DNA of 64,000 bases, from NCBI RefSeq assembly GCF_014201415.1, contig NZ_JACHEH010000007.1, positions 149,346 to 213,345 on the forward strand. Direction: 5' to 3'. The notes beneath the pieces were generated by a model that was not told the origin of the DNA, searched no databases, and worked only from the letters and a program-made list of their open reading frames with translations. This document shows, in pieces, positions 30,598 through 37,786 of this stretch. Origin of the DNA: Chelatococcus composti (GTDB taxonomy: Bacteria > Pseudomonadota > Alphaproteobacteria > Rhizobiales > Beijerinckiaceae). Positions within the stretch are counted from its first letter, which is position 1. Each line of letters begins with the position of its first letter. Position numbers and translations under genes: made by a program.

Positions 30598-31178
30598 GAC
30601 AGGGCGCGGACAGGCACGCGCTGGCCGAGCGCAAGGATGACCTTTACGAGACGCCGCCGGAGGCGACCCGGGCGCTGCTGCGTGTTCAGCCCCTGCCGCC
30701 GCGGATCTGGGAGCCGTGCGCAGGCCGCGGCGCCATTGCGCGCGAGCTGGCAGCGGCCGGACACGAGGTGGTGGCATTCGACCTCGTGCCGCACCCCGGC
30801 GCCGACCCGGGAATCGTGACGCCCGTCGACTTCCTGCTGGAGCGCCAGGCGCCGGAGGGCTGCGACTGCATCGTGACGAACCCTCCCTACAAGCTGGCGG
30901 ACGCCTTCATCCGGCACGGGCTGACGCTGGTTCCGACCGTGATCGTGCTGCTGCGCCTCATGGCGATCGAGGGAGCGGGGCGCTCCGACCTCATCGACCG
31001 GCATCTCGTGCGCGTATGGGCGGGCATCGAGCGCCTGCCGGCCATGCACCGTGAAGGCTGGACGGGCAACCGCCTGAGGGGCGCGGGCGCGCCCTTCGCC
31101 TGGTTCGTGTTTTCCGCCAAGCCCCGGCCGGCTGGAAGCCCCGTCGAGCTCATGCGCATGTCGTGGAGGGAGCCATGA
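30594..31178 (+). CDS. Putative N6-adenine DNA methyltransferase
   Basis: The 194-residue protein has a class I SAM-binding motif (PCAGRGAIARELAAAGHEVV, residues 41-60) and catalytic motif NPPY (96-99). Its small size implies it relies on a general or accessory target domain. It could protect phage DNA from host restriction or methylate sites read by the GcrA-like regulator encoded next. The target is not readable from sequence. Confidence 0.8.
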   Translation: MRQGADRHALAERKDDLYETPPEATRALLRVQPLPPRIWEPCAGRGAIARELAAAGHEVVAFDLVPHPGADPGIVTPVDFLLERQAPEGCDCIVTNPPYKLADAFIRHGLTLVPTVIVLLRLMAIEGAGRSDLIDRHLVRVWAGIERLPAMHREGWTGNRLRGAGAPFAWFVFSAKPRPAGSPVELMRMSWREP

Positions 31179-31714
31179 CGGACCCGGCAATCCGGGATGC
31201 CATTGTCGCCGCCTATGGACGGGAGAGCGCCGCTGCGCTGGCCGCGCGCTACGGCAAGACGAAGAATGCCGTCATCGGCATCTGGTTTCGCCATGTGCCG
31301 CCCGAGCAGCGGGCGGAGATGCTGCGCAGCCCGGCGCGAAAGGCGGTGATGGCGGCGGCAAGGGCCCGCAAGGCGCGGGCGCGGCGGGAGCGGAAGAAGG
31401 CGCTCCCCGTGGAGCTGCCGGCGCTGCAGATGGAGCCGGCCCGCGAGCCGTTCTCGGAGATCGGTGTCGGCCTCATCGACCTCTTGCCGGAGCACTGCCG
31501 GTTTCCCATCGGGGACGGGCGTGCCATCCGCTACTGCGGCGCGCCGCGGCTGTACAAGCCGGGCATGTTCTCGGACGGCTGCTCGCCCTACTGCGAGGAG
31601 CATACGCGGCTTTGCTATGTGCCGCTGGAAGCGCGGCAGGAGCGGAAGCTCAAGCGCAAACAGAAGGACGTGGCACGGCGCCGGCCCCAGCAGATCGCGT
31701 GGGGGGGGCTGTGA
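31175..31714 (+). CDS. GcrA-like regulator
   Basis: The 179-residue protein starts at ATG 31175, overlapping the methyltransferase stop. The N-terminal HTH (ALAARYGKTKNAVIGIWFRH) and the C-terminal CRFPIGDG and IRYCGAP motifs with Cys/His (CSPYCEEH) match GcrA. In Caulobacter, GcrA binds sigma-70 and acts at CcrM-methylated promoters. A basic Arg/Ala-rich linker connects the two parts. A phage copy could redirect host transcription. Confidence 0.75.
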   Translation: MTDPAIRDAIVAAYGRESAAALAARYGKTKNAVIGIWFRHVPPEQRAEMLRSPARKAVMAAARARKARARRERKKALPVELPALQMEPAREPFSEIGVGLIDLLPEHCRFPIGDGRAIRYCGAPRLYKPGMFSDGCSPYCEEHTRLCYVPLEARQERKLKRKQKDVARRRPQQIAWGGL

Positions 31715-32007
31715 TGAGCGAGACAGCCATCTTGACTGCCAACGCAAATCAGCGCACCGTCCTGGCGTTGTCGTGGGGTGGAAGCCGCGACAGCCGCACA
31801 ACGGAGCGCGTCCGACGCGCCAATGACGACCGTCTGTTTTGGGCGCGTTTTTCTTTGGCGCATCCCTATGGTCGGGCGCGGCGGGGGGCCTGTGGGCCCG
31901 CCGTGAACGCCGTGCGCTCCGTGCGGCTGGATCGGTCTTCCAACCCACCGTTGCCCGGCCACCAGGGTGGAAGCTGGCAGCCGGGCTCAGTGAACGGAGC
32001 ACCGGCC
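31715..32007 (+). other. Unassigned segment, structured
   Basis: The next CDS could be extended in frame to ATG 31714, but this part has poor coding character. It contains a GC hairpin (CGGCGGG at about 31890 with CCCGCCG 11 bases later) and an atypical T-rich patch near 31838. It may be a leader RNA or an overlapping ash-like reading frame. Confidence 0.35.
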
Positions 32008-32328
32008 ATGACGTATCCCGTCTCGGCGCGCGCTGACGCGTGCCCGCCTGATCTTCTCGTCTACGACTGCTTTGTCGCAATTTGCGAGGCTGTGGCCGAC
32101 ATCAACGGCCTCGTCACGGCGGGCTCCGCTATCGTCCGCCAGGTCGATAACCAAGATCTGCGTGCCGCGCTGGGCGGCATCAACAAGGTCATCGATTCAG
32201 TATCGCGGTTGATCGCCGAGCATGCAGAGCGCGGTCTTGAGGCCGACGCCGAGCGGCGGATGCGAGAGAAGGCGATGGGCGGTCCGCGAGCGCCGCGCCC
32301 CGTGCCGCGCGCGGAGGTAGGGGCGTGA
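32008..32328 (+). CDS. Hypothetical phage protein (106 aa)
   Basis: It starts at ATG 32008 after GGAG. It is mainly helical (CFVAICEAVADINGLVTAGS, then IVRQVDNQDLRAALGG). An in-frame ATG at 31714 is an alternative start. No family recognised. The stop overlaps the antirepressor region. Confidence 0.55.
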   Translation: MTYPVSARADACPPDLLVYDCFVAICEAVADINGLVTAGSAIVRQVDNQDLRAALGGINKVIDSVSRLIAEHAERGLEADAERRMREKAMGGPRAPRPVPRAEVGA

Positions 32329-32330
32329 CC

Positions 32331-33128
32331 ATGCAGAAGGTCATCCCTGTCGACTTCCGTGGCGACGTCATCTGGGCCGTTGATGACGATGGCGCCGTCT
32401 TCATTGCCGTTAAGCCAATCGCGGAGCGGCTCGGCCTCAGCTGGGGAGCCCAGTACAGGCGTCTCCAGCGCGACGCGGTCCTGTCTAAAGGTATTTCCAT
32501 CATGGCAATACCTTCGCCTGGGGGGGCGCAGGACACCGTCTGCCTACCGCTCGATTTTATCCCTGGCTTTCTGTTCGGCCTCGACGAAAGGCGCGTGAAA
32601 CCGGAACTGCGCGAGAAGGTCGTCGCCTACAAGCGTGAATGCCATCGCGTGTTATACGACCGCTTTTTCGGCCAAGGAGCCGAGGGGCAGGGGCCGGACG
32701 AGGCGCCCCCTTTCCGCCGCGTCCTTTTGCCTGGCCATCCCGATTTCAGCCAAGCGGTGCGGCTGGTACGAGAGGCGCGCCTCACGCGCGGGACTGAAGC
32801 CGCGCTCGCCATCTGGCGGGTGATCGGCTTGCCGTGGGTGCCCGAGCTTGAGGCAGCTGCCGCAACTGGGAGAATCGGCGAGCCGACGGATTCCGTCGCG
32901 CAGTTTGCGGTCGATGGCATTGAGCGTGCGCCGGGTGTTTCAACGCCGGCTGCGGCGCTGTGGCAGGCATACTCGGCCTTCTGTACGGCCCGGGGGCTCG
33001 AAAACCTTGGCGAGCGGAGCTTCCTGACGCGCTTTGCGAGCATCGGATTCGCGAAGCGGAAGTCCATGGGCCGCTCGGTCTATCTCAATATCCGGCCGGT
33101 TGTCGCGGCGGGCGAACGAGCGGAGTGA
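32331..33128 (+). CDS. Phage antirepressor-like protein with primase C-terminal-type domain
   Basis: The 265-residue protein has an N-terminal P22_AR_N/Ant-like domain: VIWAVDDDGAVFIAVKPIAE, RLGLSWGAQYRRLQRD and LREKVVAYKRECHRVLYDRF. A middle linker follows. The C-terminal segment (AAALWQAYSAFCTARG, FAKRKSMGRSVYLNI) resembles the winged-helix tail of the primase-helicase encoded downstream. The domain sharing suggests a fusion, perhaps to bring antirepressor activity to DNA. It was likely recruited from the neighbouring gene. Confidence 0.75.
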   Translation: MQKVIPVDFRGDVIWAVDDDGAVFIAVKPIAERLGLSWGAQYRRLQRDAVLSKGISIMAIPSPGGAQDTVCLPLDFIPGFLFGLDERRVKPELREKVVAYKRECHRVLYDRFFGQGAEGQGPDEAPPFRRVLLPGHPDFSQAVRLVREARLTRGTEAALAIWRVIGLPWVPELEAAAATGRIGEPTDSVAQFAVDGIERAPGVSTPAAALWQAYSAFCTARGLENLGERSFLTRFASIGFAKRKSMGRSVYLNIRPVVAAGERAE

Positions 33129-33200
33129 GCGGATGCTGGCTGCTTGCCACGTCACCCGCGTCTGTCGCGCCCAGCGATCGCCGAACTGGCGGAGTCCGGC

Positions 33201-34964
33201 ATGACCGATGACCCGTTGCGCACCATTGCCGAGATCGTGGAGAACGCGGAGCCGGTGGACATTGCGCCCACCGGCGATGGCGGCGGCCCTCGCACACCCG
33301 GCGGCGGGGATCGAGGCGTGGGCGGCGGCGAGCCGCCGGAGCTTGTGCCTGATCCGGTGGACTGGGAGCTGGTGCGCCGCTGCGCTGCCGAGCCGGAGAC
33401 GGACATTGGCAATGCCCGGCGCTTTCTGCACCGCTACCGAAACGACGTCATCTCCGTGATGCGCATCGGCTTCCACGTTTACGACGGGCGGCGGTGGGCC
33501 GAGGACGTGGAGGGAGCGAGCATTCGCCCCCTGGCGCACAGGACGGTGGAGGAGATCCGCCTTGAGGCGACGCTGGTCGAGCCGACCGAGGAGGAGCAGG
33601 CGGCCATCGCAGCGGCCGAGGAGGTGATGCCGCGGTATACTAGGCTGAAGAAACTCGGCCGCCAGCGCGCGCCCGAGGAGGAACTGGAGCTGCTGCGCCT
33701 CGGAGAGATCGTGGGGCTCGGCGCCGAGGTGGCCAAGGCAATCTCGGAGCGGCGCGCCAGGCGCGTGCGCTATGCCAAGACCTCGGCCTCGTCTGGAAAG
33801 ATCGACAACATGCTCAAGGAGGCGGCTGTCTATGTCGCGAAATCCGTCTCCGAACTCGACGCCGACCCTCTCGCCATCAATTGCCACAACGGCACGTTGC
33901 GCCTCGTCCGGCAGGGCGAGGGCAAGCAGGCCATCTGGACCGTGCGGCTCGACCCGCACCGGCGGGAAGATCTCATCTCCAAGCTGATCCCGGTGGCCTA
34001 TGACGACGCGGCGGAGTGCCCGAACTTCCTGCGCTTCATCGAGACGGTGCTGCCGGACGACGAGGTGCGCGCCTTCATGCAGCGCTACCTGGGCTATGCG
34101 CTGACGGCCCTGACGGGCGAGCAGGTCTTCGTCTTCCTCTACGGGCAGGGGCGCAACGGCAAGTCGACCCTCGTGGACCTCATCTGCCGGCTGCTCGGCG
34201 ACTATGCTGCATCCGTGCCCTTCGAGACGCTGGCGGGCGAGGACCGCCGCAAGGGGTCCGAGGCGACGCCCGAGCTTGCCCGTTTGCCGGGCACGCGGCT
34301 TGTGCGCGCGAGCGAGCCGGAGCAATCGATGCAATTTCGCGAGGCGATGGTGAAATCGCTCACCTCGGGCGAGCCCATCCTGGTGCGCCATCTGCACCGA
34401 GACTTCGTGGAGGTGTACCCCACCTTCAAGCTGGTCGTGTCAGGCAATCACAAGCCGACCATCAAGGGCACGGACGACGGCATCTGGCGGCGCGTGCTGC
34501 TGGTGCCGTTCCTCGTGCAGATTCCCAAGGAGGACATCGACCGCTCGCTGCCGGACAAGCTGTGGGCTGAGCGGGCCGGTATCCTCAACTGGCTCATTGC
34601 GGGCGCGCTCTCTTACCTGCAGGAGGGGCTGGGCATCCCGGAGGCCGTGCGGGCGGCCACGGACGAATACCGCGAGGAATCGGACCCGGTGAGCGCCTGG
34701 GTGCGCGAGGCCTGCATCGTCACCGGTGAGGACACCGACGTGATGACGCCGGGCGAGGCGCACGCCTCGTTCAAGGTGTTCTGCGAGCGGGCCGGCTTCA
34801 ATGCCTGGGGACCGACGACATTCAACCGCAACCTGCCGCTCAAGGCCGCGGCATTCGGATTCCGCAAGGCGAAGTCGATGGGCATGAGCCTCTACCGCGG
34901 CCTGCGCATCAAGGACGAATACCGGCCGCCCTCGCACACCCATGGCGGGGACAGCGAGGGCTGA
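33201..34964 (+). CDS. P4-family primase-helicase (D5_N type)
   Basis: The 587-residue protein starts at ATG 33201 after GGAG. It has an N-terminal unrelated part, a D5_N region, and an SF3-type helicase with Walker A GQGRNGKST near residue 314. The end (FRKAKSMGMSLYRGLRI) is the winged-helix tail. It would open the origin and unwind DNA. It lies just before a cluster of short repeats that may be that origin. Confidence 0.88.
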   Translation: MTDDPLRTIAEIVENAEPVDIAPTGDGGGPRTPGGGDRGVGGGEPPELVPDPVDWELVRRCAAEPETDIGNARRFLHRYRNDVISVMRIGFHVYDGRRWAEDVEGASIRPLAHRTVEEIRLEATLVEPTEEEQAAIAAAEEVMPRYTRLKKLGRQRAPEEELELLRLGEIVGLGAEVAKAISERRARRVRYAKTSASSGKIDNMLKEAAVYVAKSVSELDADPLAINCHNGTLRLVRQGEGKQAIWTVRLDPHRREDLISKLIPVAYDDAAECPNFLRFIETVLPDDEVRAFMQRYLGYALTALTGEQVFVFLYGQGRNGKSTLVDLICRLLGDYAASVPFETLAGEDRRKGSEATPELARLPGTRLVRASEPEQSMQFREAMVKSLTSGEPILVRHLHRDFVEVYPTFKLVVSGNHKPTIKGTDDGIWRRVLLVPFLVQIPKEDIDRSLPDKLWAERAGILNWLIAGALSYLQEGLGIPEAVRAATDEYREESDPVSAWVREACIVTGEDTDVMTPGEAHASFKVFCERAGFNAWGPTTFNRNLPLKAAAFGFRKAKSMGMSLYRGLRIKDEYRPPSHTHGGDSEG

Positions 34965-34979
34965 GGCGCGCCTTGCCGA

Positions 34980-35280
34980 GGGAGGCTAGGGAGGCTGGCG
35001 GGCGCGCGGCTCGGCTGCCTCCCTCGGGGAGGGCGAGGGAGATCAACGGGTTAGGACGGTAGGGAGGCTAGGGAGGCAATCCGGGCGGACGCGCGTGAGA
35101 GGCTGGCGCTCATCAGGGTTATGAGCGGGTTTCGTTCTTACGCATCACGACACTCTTGCCTCCCTACCTTCCCTGAAAGCGAACCGAAAGGAAAAAAGAG
35201 GAAAGAGTGCAAGGGTTTAGGGAAGTAAGAACCTGCGCATGGTGCCTCCCTGCGATCCTCCCTAGCGTCCCTTGCCTCCC
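34980..35280. repeat. GGGAGGC repeat cluster, candidate replication origin
   Basis: Eight exact copies of GGGAGGC or its complement GCCTCCC occur in 301 bases: direct at 34980, 34989, 35062, 35071; inverted at 35017, 35158, 35244, 35274. The direct copies form two identical pairs GGGAGGCTAGGGAGGC. A purine- and A-rich tract (about 35175-35210) lies among the inverted copies. Such iterons with a soft tract next to a helicase gene are a typical phage origin layout. Confidence 0.55.
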
Positions 35281-35302
35281 TGATGACAAAGGAGCGGCGG
35301 CA

Positions 35303-36181
35303 ATGACGGCAAAGCGGGTGATGGATATCGAGGCTGTGCTGCGGTGGGCCTACCGGGACGAGTTGCCGAAGGCCGCGCCGGCGCGGGCCGGGCTTGCGCG
35401 AGGGATGAGTGCCGCATGGAGCAGCGTCGAGTCCTTCGTCGAACTGCTCACGGTGATTGACGACAACAGCTTCGGCGTCGTGCCTGATCTCCTCTCCTCC
35501 AACGGCCCGCATGCGGACGCCATCGCCATCTTCGAGCGGGTGCGAGCGCTCGATGACCTCGAAATCGAGCTGCCCGACGACTGGAACCCCATGGTGGACC
35601 TCGGCGACCTCGGCGACCTCGGCCGGGAGGCGATTGCCCGCGCGATCGACGCCGCGACCATCGTCGACGAGCAAAATCGCCGCCGTCTCCGGCGCACGCC
35701 GCGCCGGCTCGTGGAGAAGCACGCCATCCTCGGCGGGTGCCCGGACTGGGAAATGGAGGTGCCGGTCGTTGAGGTGGTGCGCCGCGGGAAGACCGGACAG
35801 CCCGCCTGGTTCGTGAAGGAGACGATCTGGGAGGAAGCCTTCGGCGGGCAGCGCGTTGCGCGCGTCGTCGAGGTGGACGGCTTCAGCTACACGCGCCGCC
35901 GCCCTCGCCCGGGCGCGTACCAGAAAACCCACCTTGTTCCCGATCCGGTGCCAGGGCTCGTCGAGCGCGCAGAGTATGAGGTGTGGCGGGCGGCGCTCGA
36001 CCTGCTGACCGAGGAGCTTTCTGGCCAGCTCGAATCGATCGATGTGCGTCCTTCGCCTCGCCCGCACCGCCCGTGGGAGGTGGGGCGCCCCGGCCAGCGT
36101 GTCCTTGATAGTCTTCTGAAACCATTGCCGGACAAGGAAGTGAGGGCCAAACGCCCGCGGCGAGCGAAGCAGGGGGCTTGA
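35303..36181 (+). CDS. Hypothetical phage protein (292 aa)
   Basis: It starts at ATG 35303 after AAAGGAGC. It has acidic stretches with an LGDLGDLG repeat and a basic C-terminal tail (KEVRAKRPRRAKQGA). Similar-size proteins precede terminase genes in rhizobial prophages. No domain recognised; a role around packaging or replication switching is possible. Confidence 0.65.
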   Translation: MTAKRVMDIEAVLRWAYRDELPKAAPARAGLARGMSAAWSSVESFVELLTVIDDNSFGVVPDLLSSNGPHADAIAIFERVRALDDLEIELPDDWNPMVDLGDLGDLGREAIARAIDAATIVDEQNRRRLRRTPRRLVEKHAILGGCPDWEMEVPVVEVVRRGKTGQPAWFVKETIWEEAFGGQRVARVVEVDGFSYTRRRPRPGAYQKTHLVPDPVPGLVERAEYEVWRAALDLLTEELSGQLESIDVRPSPRPHRPWEVGRPGQRVLDSLLKPLPDKEVRAKRPRRAKQGA

Positions 36182-36239
36182 CGCGCGACCTTTGTTTGGC
36201 GATAGGTCGGGACAGACGAAAAGGTCTCAAATTGACGAA

Positions 36240-36268
36240 CCCCGCCGGGACACCCGCGCGGGGTTTTT
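36240..36268 (+). terminator. Rho-independent terminator before the packaging genes
   Basis: CCCCGC (36240-36245) pairs with GCGGGG (36258-36263), with an inner CGGG/CCCG helix, followed by five T residues. It marks the end of the early rightward transcript. Confidence 0.75.
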
Positions 36269-36299
36269 GCGTTGGGGGCCGCCAGCTGAGGAGGCGAGC

Positions 36300-36476
36300 A
36301 TGTGCCGCTGCGCCGAACGCCGCGCGGCCCTCGGCCGATCCGCCCATGCCCTTGTGCGCGGTGATGGCGGGCGCGCACTCGACGAGCTGCGTTTCGTCGC
36401 CCGCAGCGCAGCGCAGGACGCCTCGCAGGCGCTCGCGCAGAAGGTCGCGGCGGCGAGGGCGAGGCTGAGGCGATGA
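36300..36476 (+). CDS. Small hypothetical protein (58 aa)
   Basis: It starts at ATG 36300 after GGAGG. Basic and helical (RSAAQDASQALAQKVAAARA). Its stop overlaps the tail protein Z-like start by ATGA. Confidence 0.6.
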   Translation: MCRCAERRAALGRSAHALVRGDGGRALDELRFVARSAAQDASQALAQKVAAARARLRR

Positions 36477-37066
36477 GCGTCACGATCCGTGTGGCCGACA
36501 CGTTCGACAACCTCGAGCGCGCGTTTCGCGATCTCGTTCCGGCGGAGCGCCGCAATGCGGCCTACGCCCGGGCCATCAACAAGGCCATCGCTCAAGCCCG
36601 AACGCAGTGGGTGCGCCACATCTCAAAGAGCGCGCAGCTGCCCTATGCCTACGTGCGCCGGGCGACGGTGGTCTTCCACGCGTCCGCCGCACGACCGGTG
36701 GCAACGCTGACCGTGTCGGGGCGCTACCTCACGCTGTTCCGCTATGCCGAGGCAGCTGGCGGCAAGCCGTTCCTGCTGCCGAGCGGCGTCGTGGCAGGGC
36801 GCTGGGGGCTGCACCGTGGGGCTTTCATCGCTCGGATGCCCAACGGGCACATCAGCATCTTCGCTCGCAGGTCCAAGAAGCGCCTGCCCATCAAGCAGCT
36901 CTATGGCCCTTCGGTGCCGCGGCCCCTGCTCAACGCCCGGAAGACCGACTTCACGCCCGAGGCCACCAAGGCCATTTCCGACAAGATCAACGAAGTCATC
37001 CTGCCGTTGGCTCTGCATGAGATCGGCCGTGAGATCGACCGCGTGAAGGCGCGGCACGGGGTCTGA
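36473..37066 (+). CDS. Minor tail protein Z-like protein
   Basis: The 197-residue protein resembles lambda gpZ-family proteins: INKAIAQARTQWVRHISKSA (central helix), RATVVFHASAARPVATLTVS, and RLPIKQLYGPSVPRPLLNA near the end. In lambda, gpZ acts at tail completion near the head-tail joint. Its position upstream of the terminase genes rather than with the tail genes is unusual. Confidence 0.7.
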   Translation: MSVTIRVADTFDNLERAFRDLVPAERRNAAYARAINKAIAQARTQWVRHISKSAQLPYAYVRRATVVFHASAARPVATLTVSGRYLTLFRYAEAAGGKPFLLPSGVVAGRWGLHRGAFIARMPNGHISIFARRSKKRLPIKQLYGPSVPRPLLNARKTDFTPEATKAISDKINEVILPLALHEIGREIDRVKARHGV

Positions 37067-37177
37067 CGGGGAGCTTCGCGGCGTATGTTTCACGGGTCCT
37101 TCCCGCCGGGGAGGGCCCCACGGGTGCGCTGCCCGCGAATTTTTGCCAGTGAGGCAGGTCGAAAATCAGGGTTGACG

Positions 37178-37786
37178 ATGTTGACGACGCCGACAACCCC
37201 GGTTGACGCCCCGCGTGCCGTCATGTGGACGGTCCGCCAGGTGGCGGATCGGGATGGGGTGTCCAAGCAGGCGGTTTCCAAGAAGGTCAAGGAACTCGTC
37301 GAGAAGCATGGCCTCTCGGTGGAGCGTGATGCGCAGGGCCGCGTCGTCGCACTCAACGTCGCGGAGTACGACCACCTTCGGGGACGCTACGGCGACCCGT
37401 CCAAGGCACAGGCGCCGCGACAAGCGGACGTGCCGCAGACGGCGCCCAGCGAGAGCTACGACGAGGCCCTCCGCCAGAAGACCTGGCACGAGGCTGAGCG
37501 CCGCCGCCTTGAAGTCGAGGAGCTGAAAGGCAAGCTCGTCCGCGTGGACGAGGTGGAGCATGCGGTCGCCGAGAGCGGCGCTGCCATTGCCCGCATCATT
37601 GACCGTCTGCCGGCGGCCGCCGACGACCTCGCCGCAGCTGTCGCGCGCGAGGGGACGCACGGGCTCCGCGTGGCTCTGAAGGGCCTCGCGAACGGCATGC
37701 GCGAGAGCATCGCGAACGAGCTCGACAAGCTGGTGGTGTCCCGGCGGCGCGAAGACGAGACTGAAGCCGAACCGGTCGAGCCATGA
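37178..37786 (+). CDS. Terminase small subunit
   Basis: The 202-residue protein starts at ATG 37178. It has an N-terminal HTH (MWTVRQVADRDGVSKQAVSK) like lambda Nu1 and a helical C-terminal part (SESYDEALRQKTWHEAERRR) for assembly. It recognises the packaging site. ATGA overlap with the large subunit gene. Confidence 0.82.
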   Translation: MLTTPTTPVDAPRAVMWTVRQVADRDGVSKQAVSKKVKELVEKHGLSVERDAQGRVVALNVAEYDHLRGRYGDPSKAQAPRQADVPQTAPSESYDEALRQKTWHEAERRRLEVEELKGKLVRVDEVEHAVAESGAAIARIIDRLPAAADDLAAAVAREGTHGLRVALKGLANGMRESIANELDKLVVSRRREDETEAEPVEP

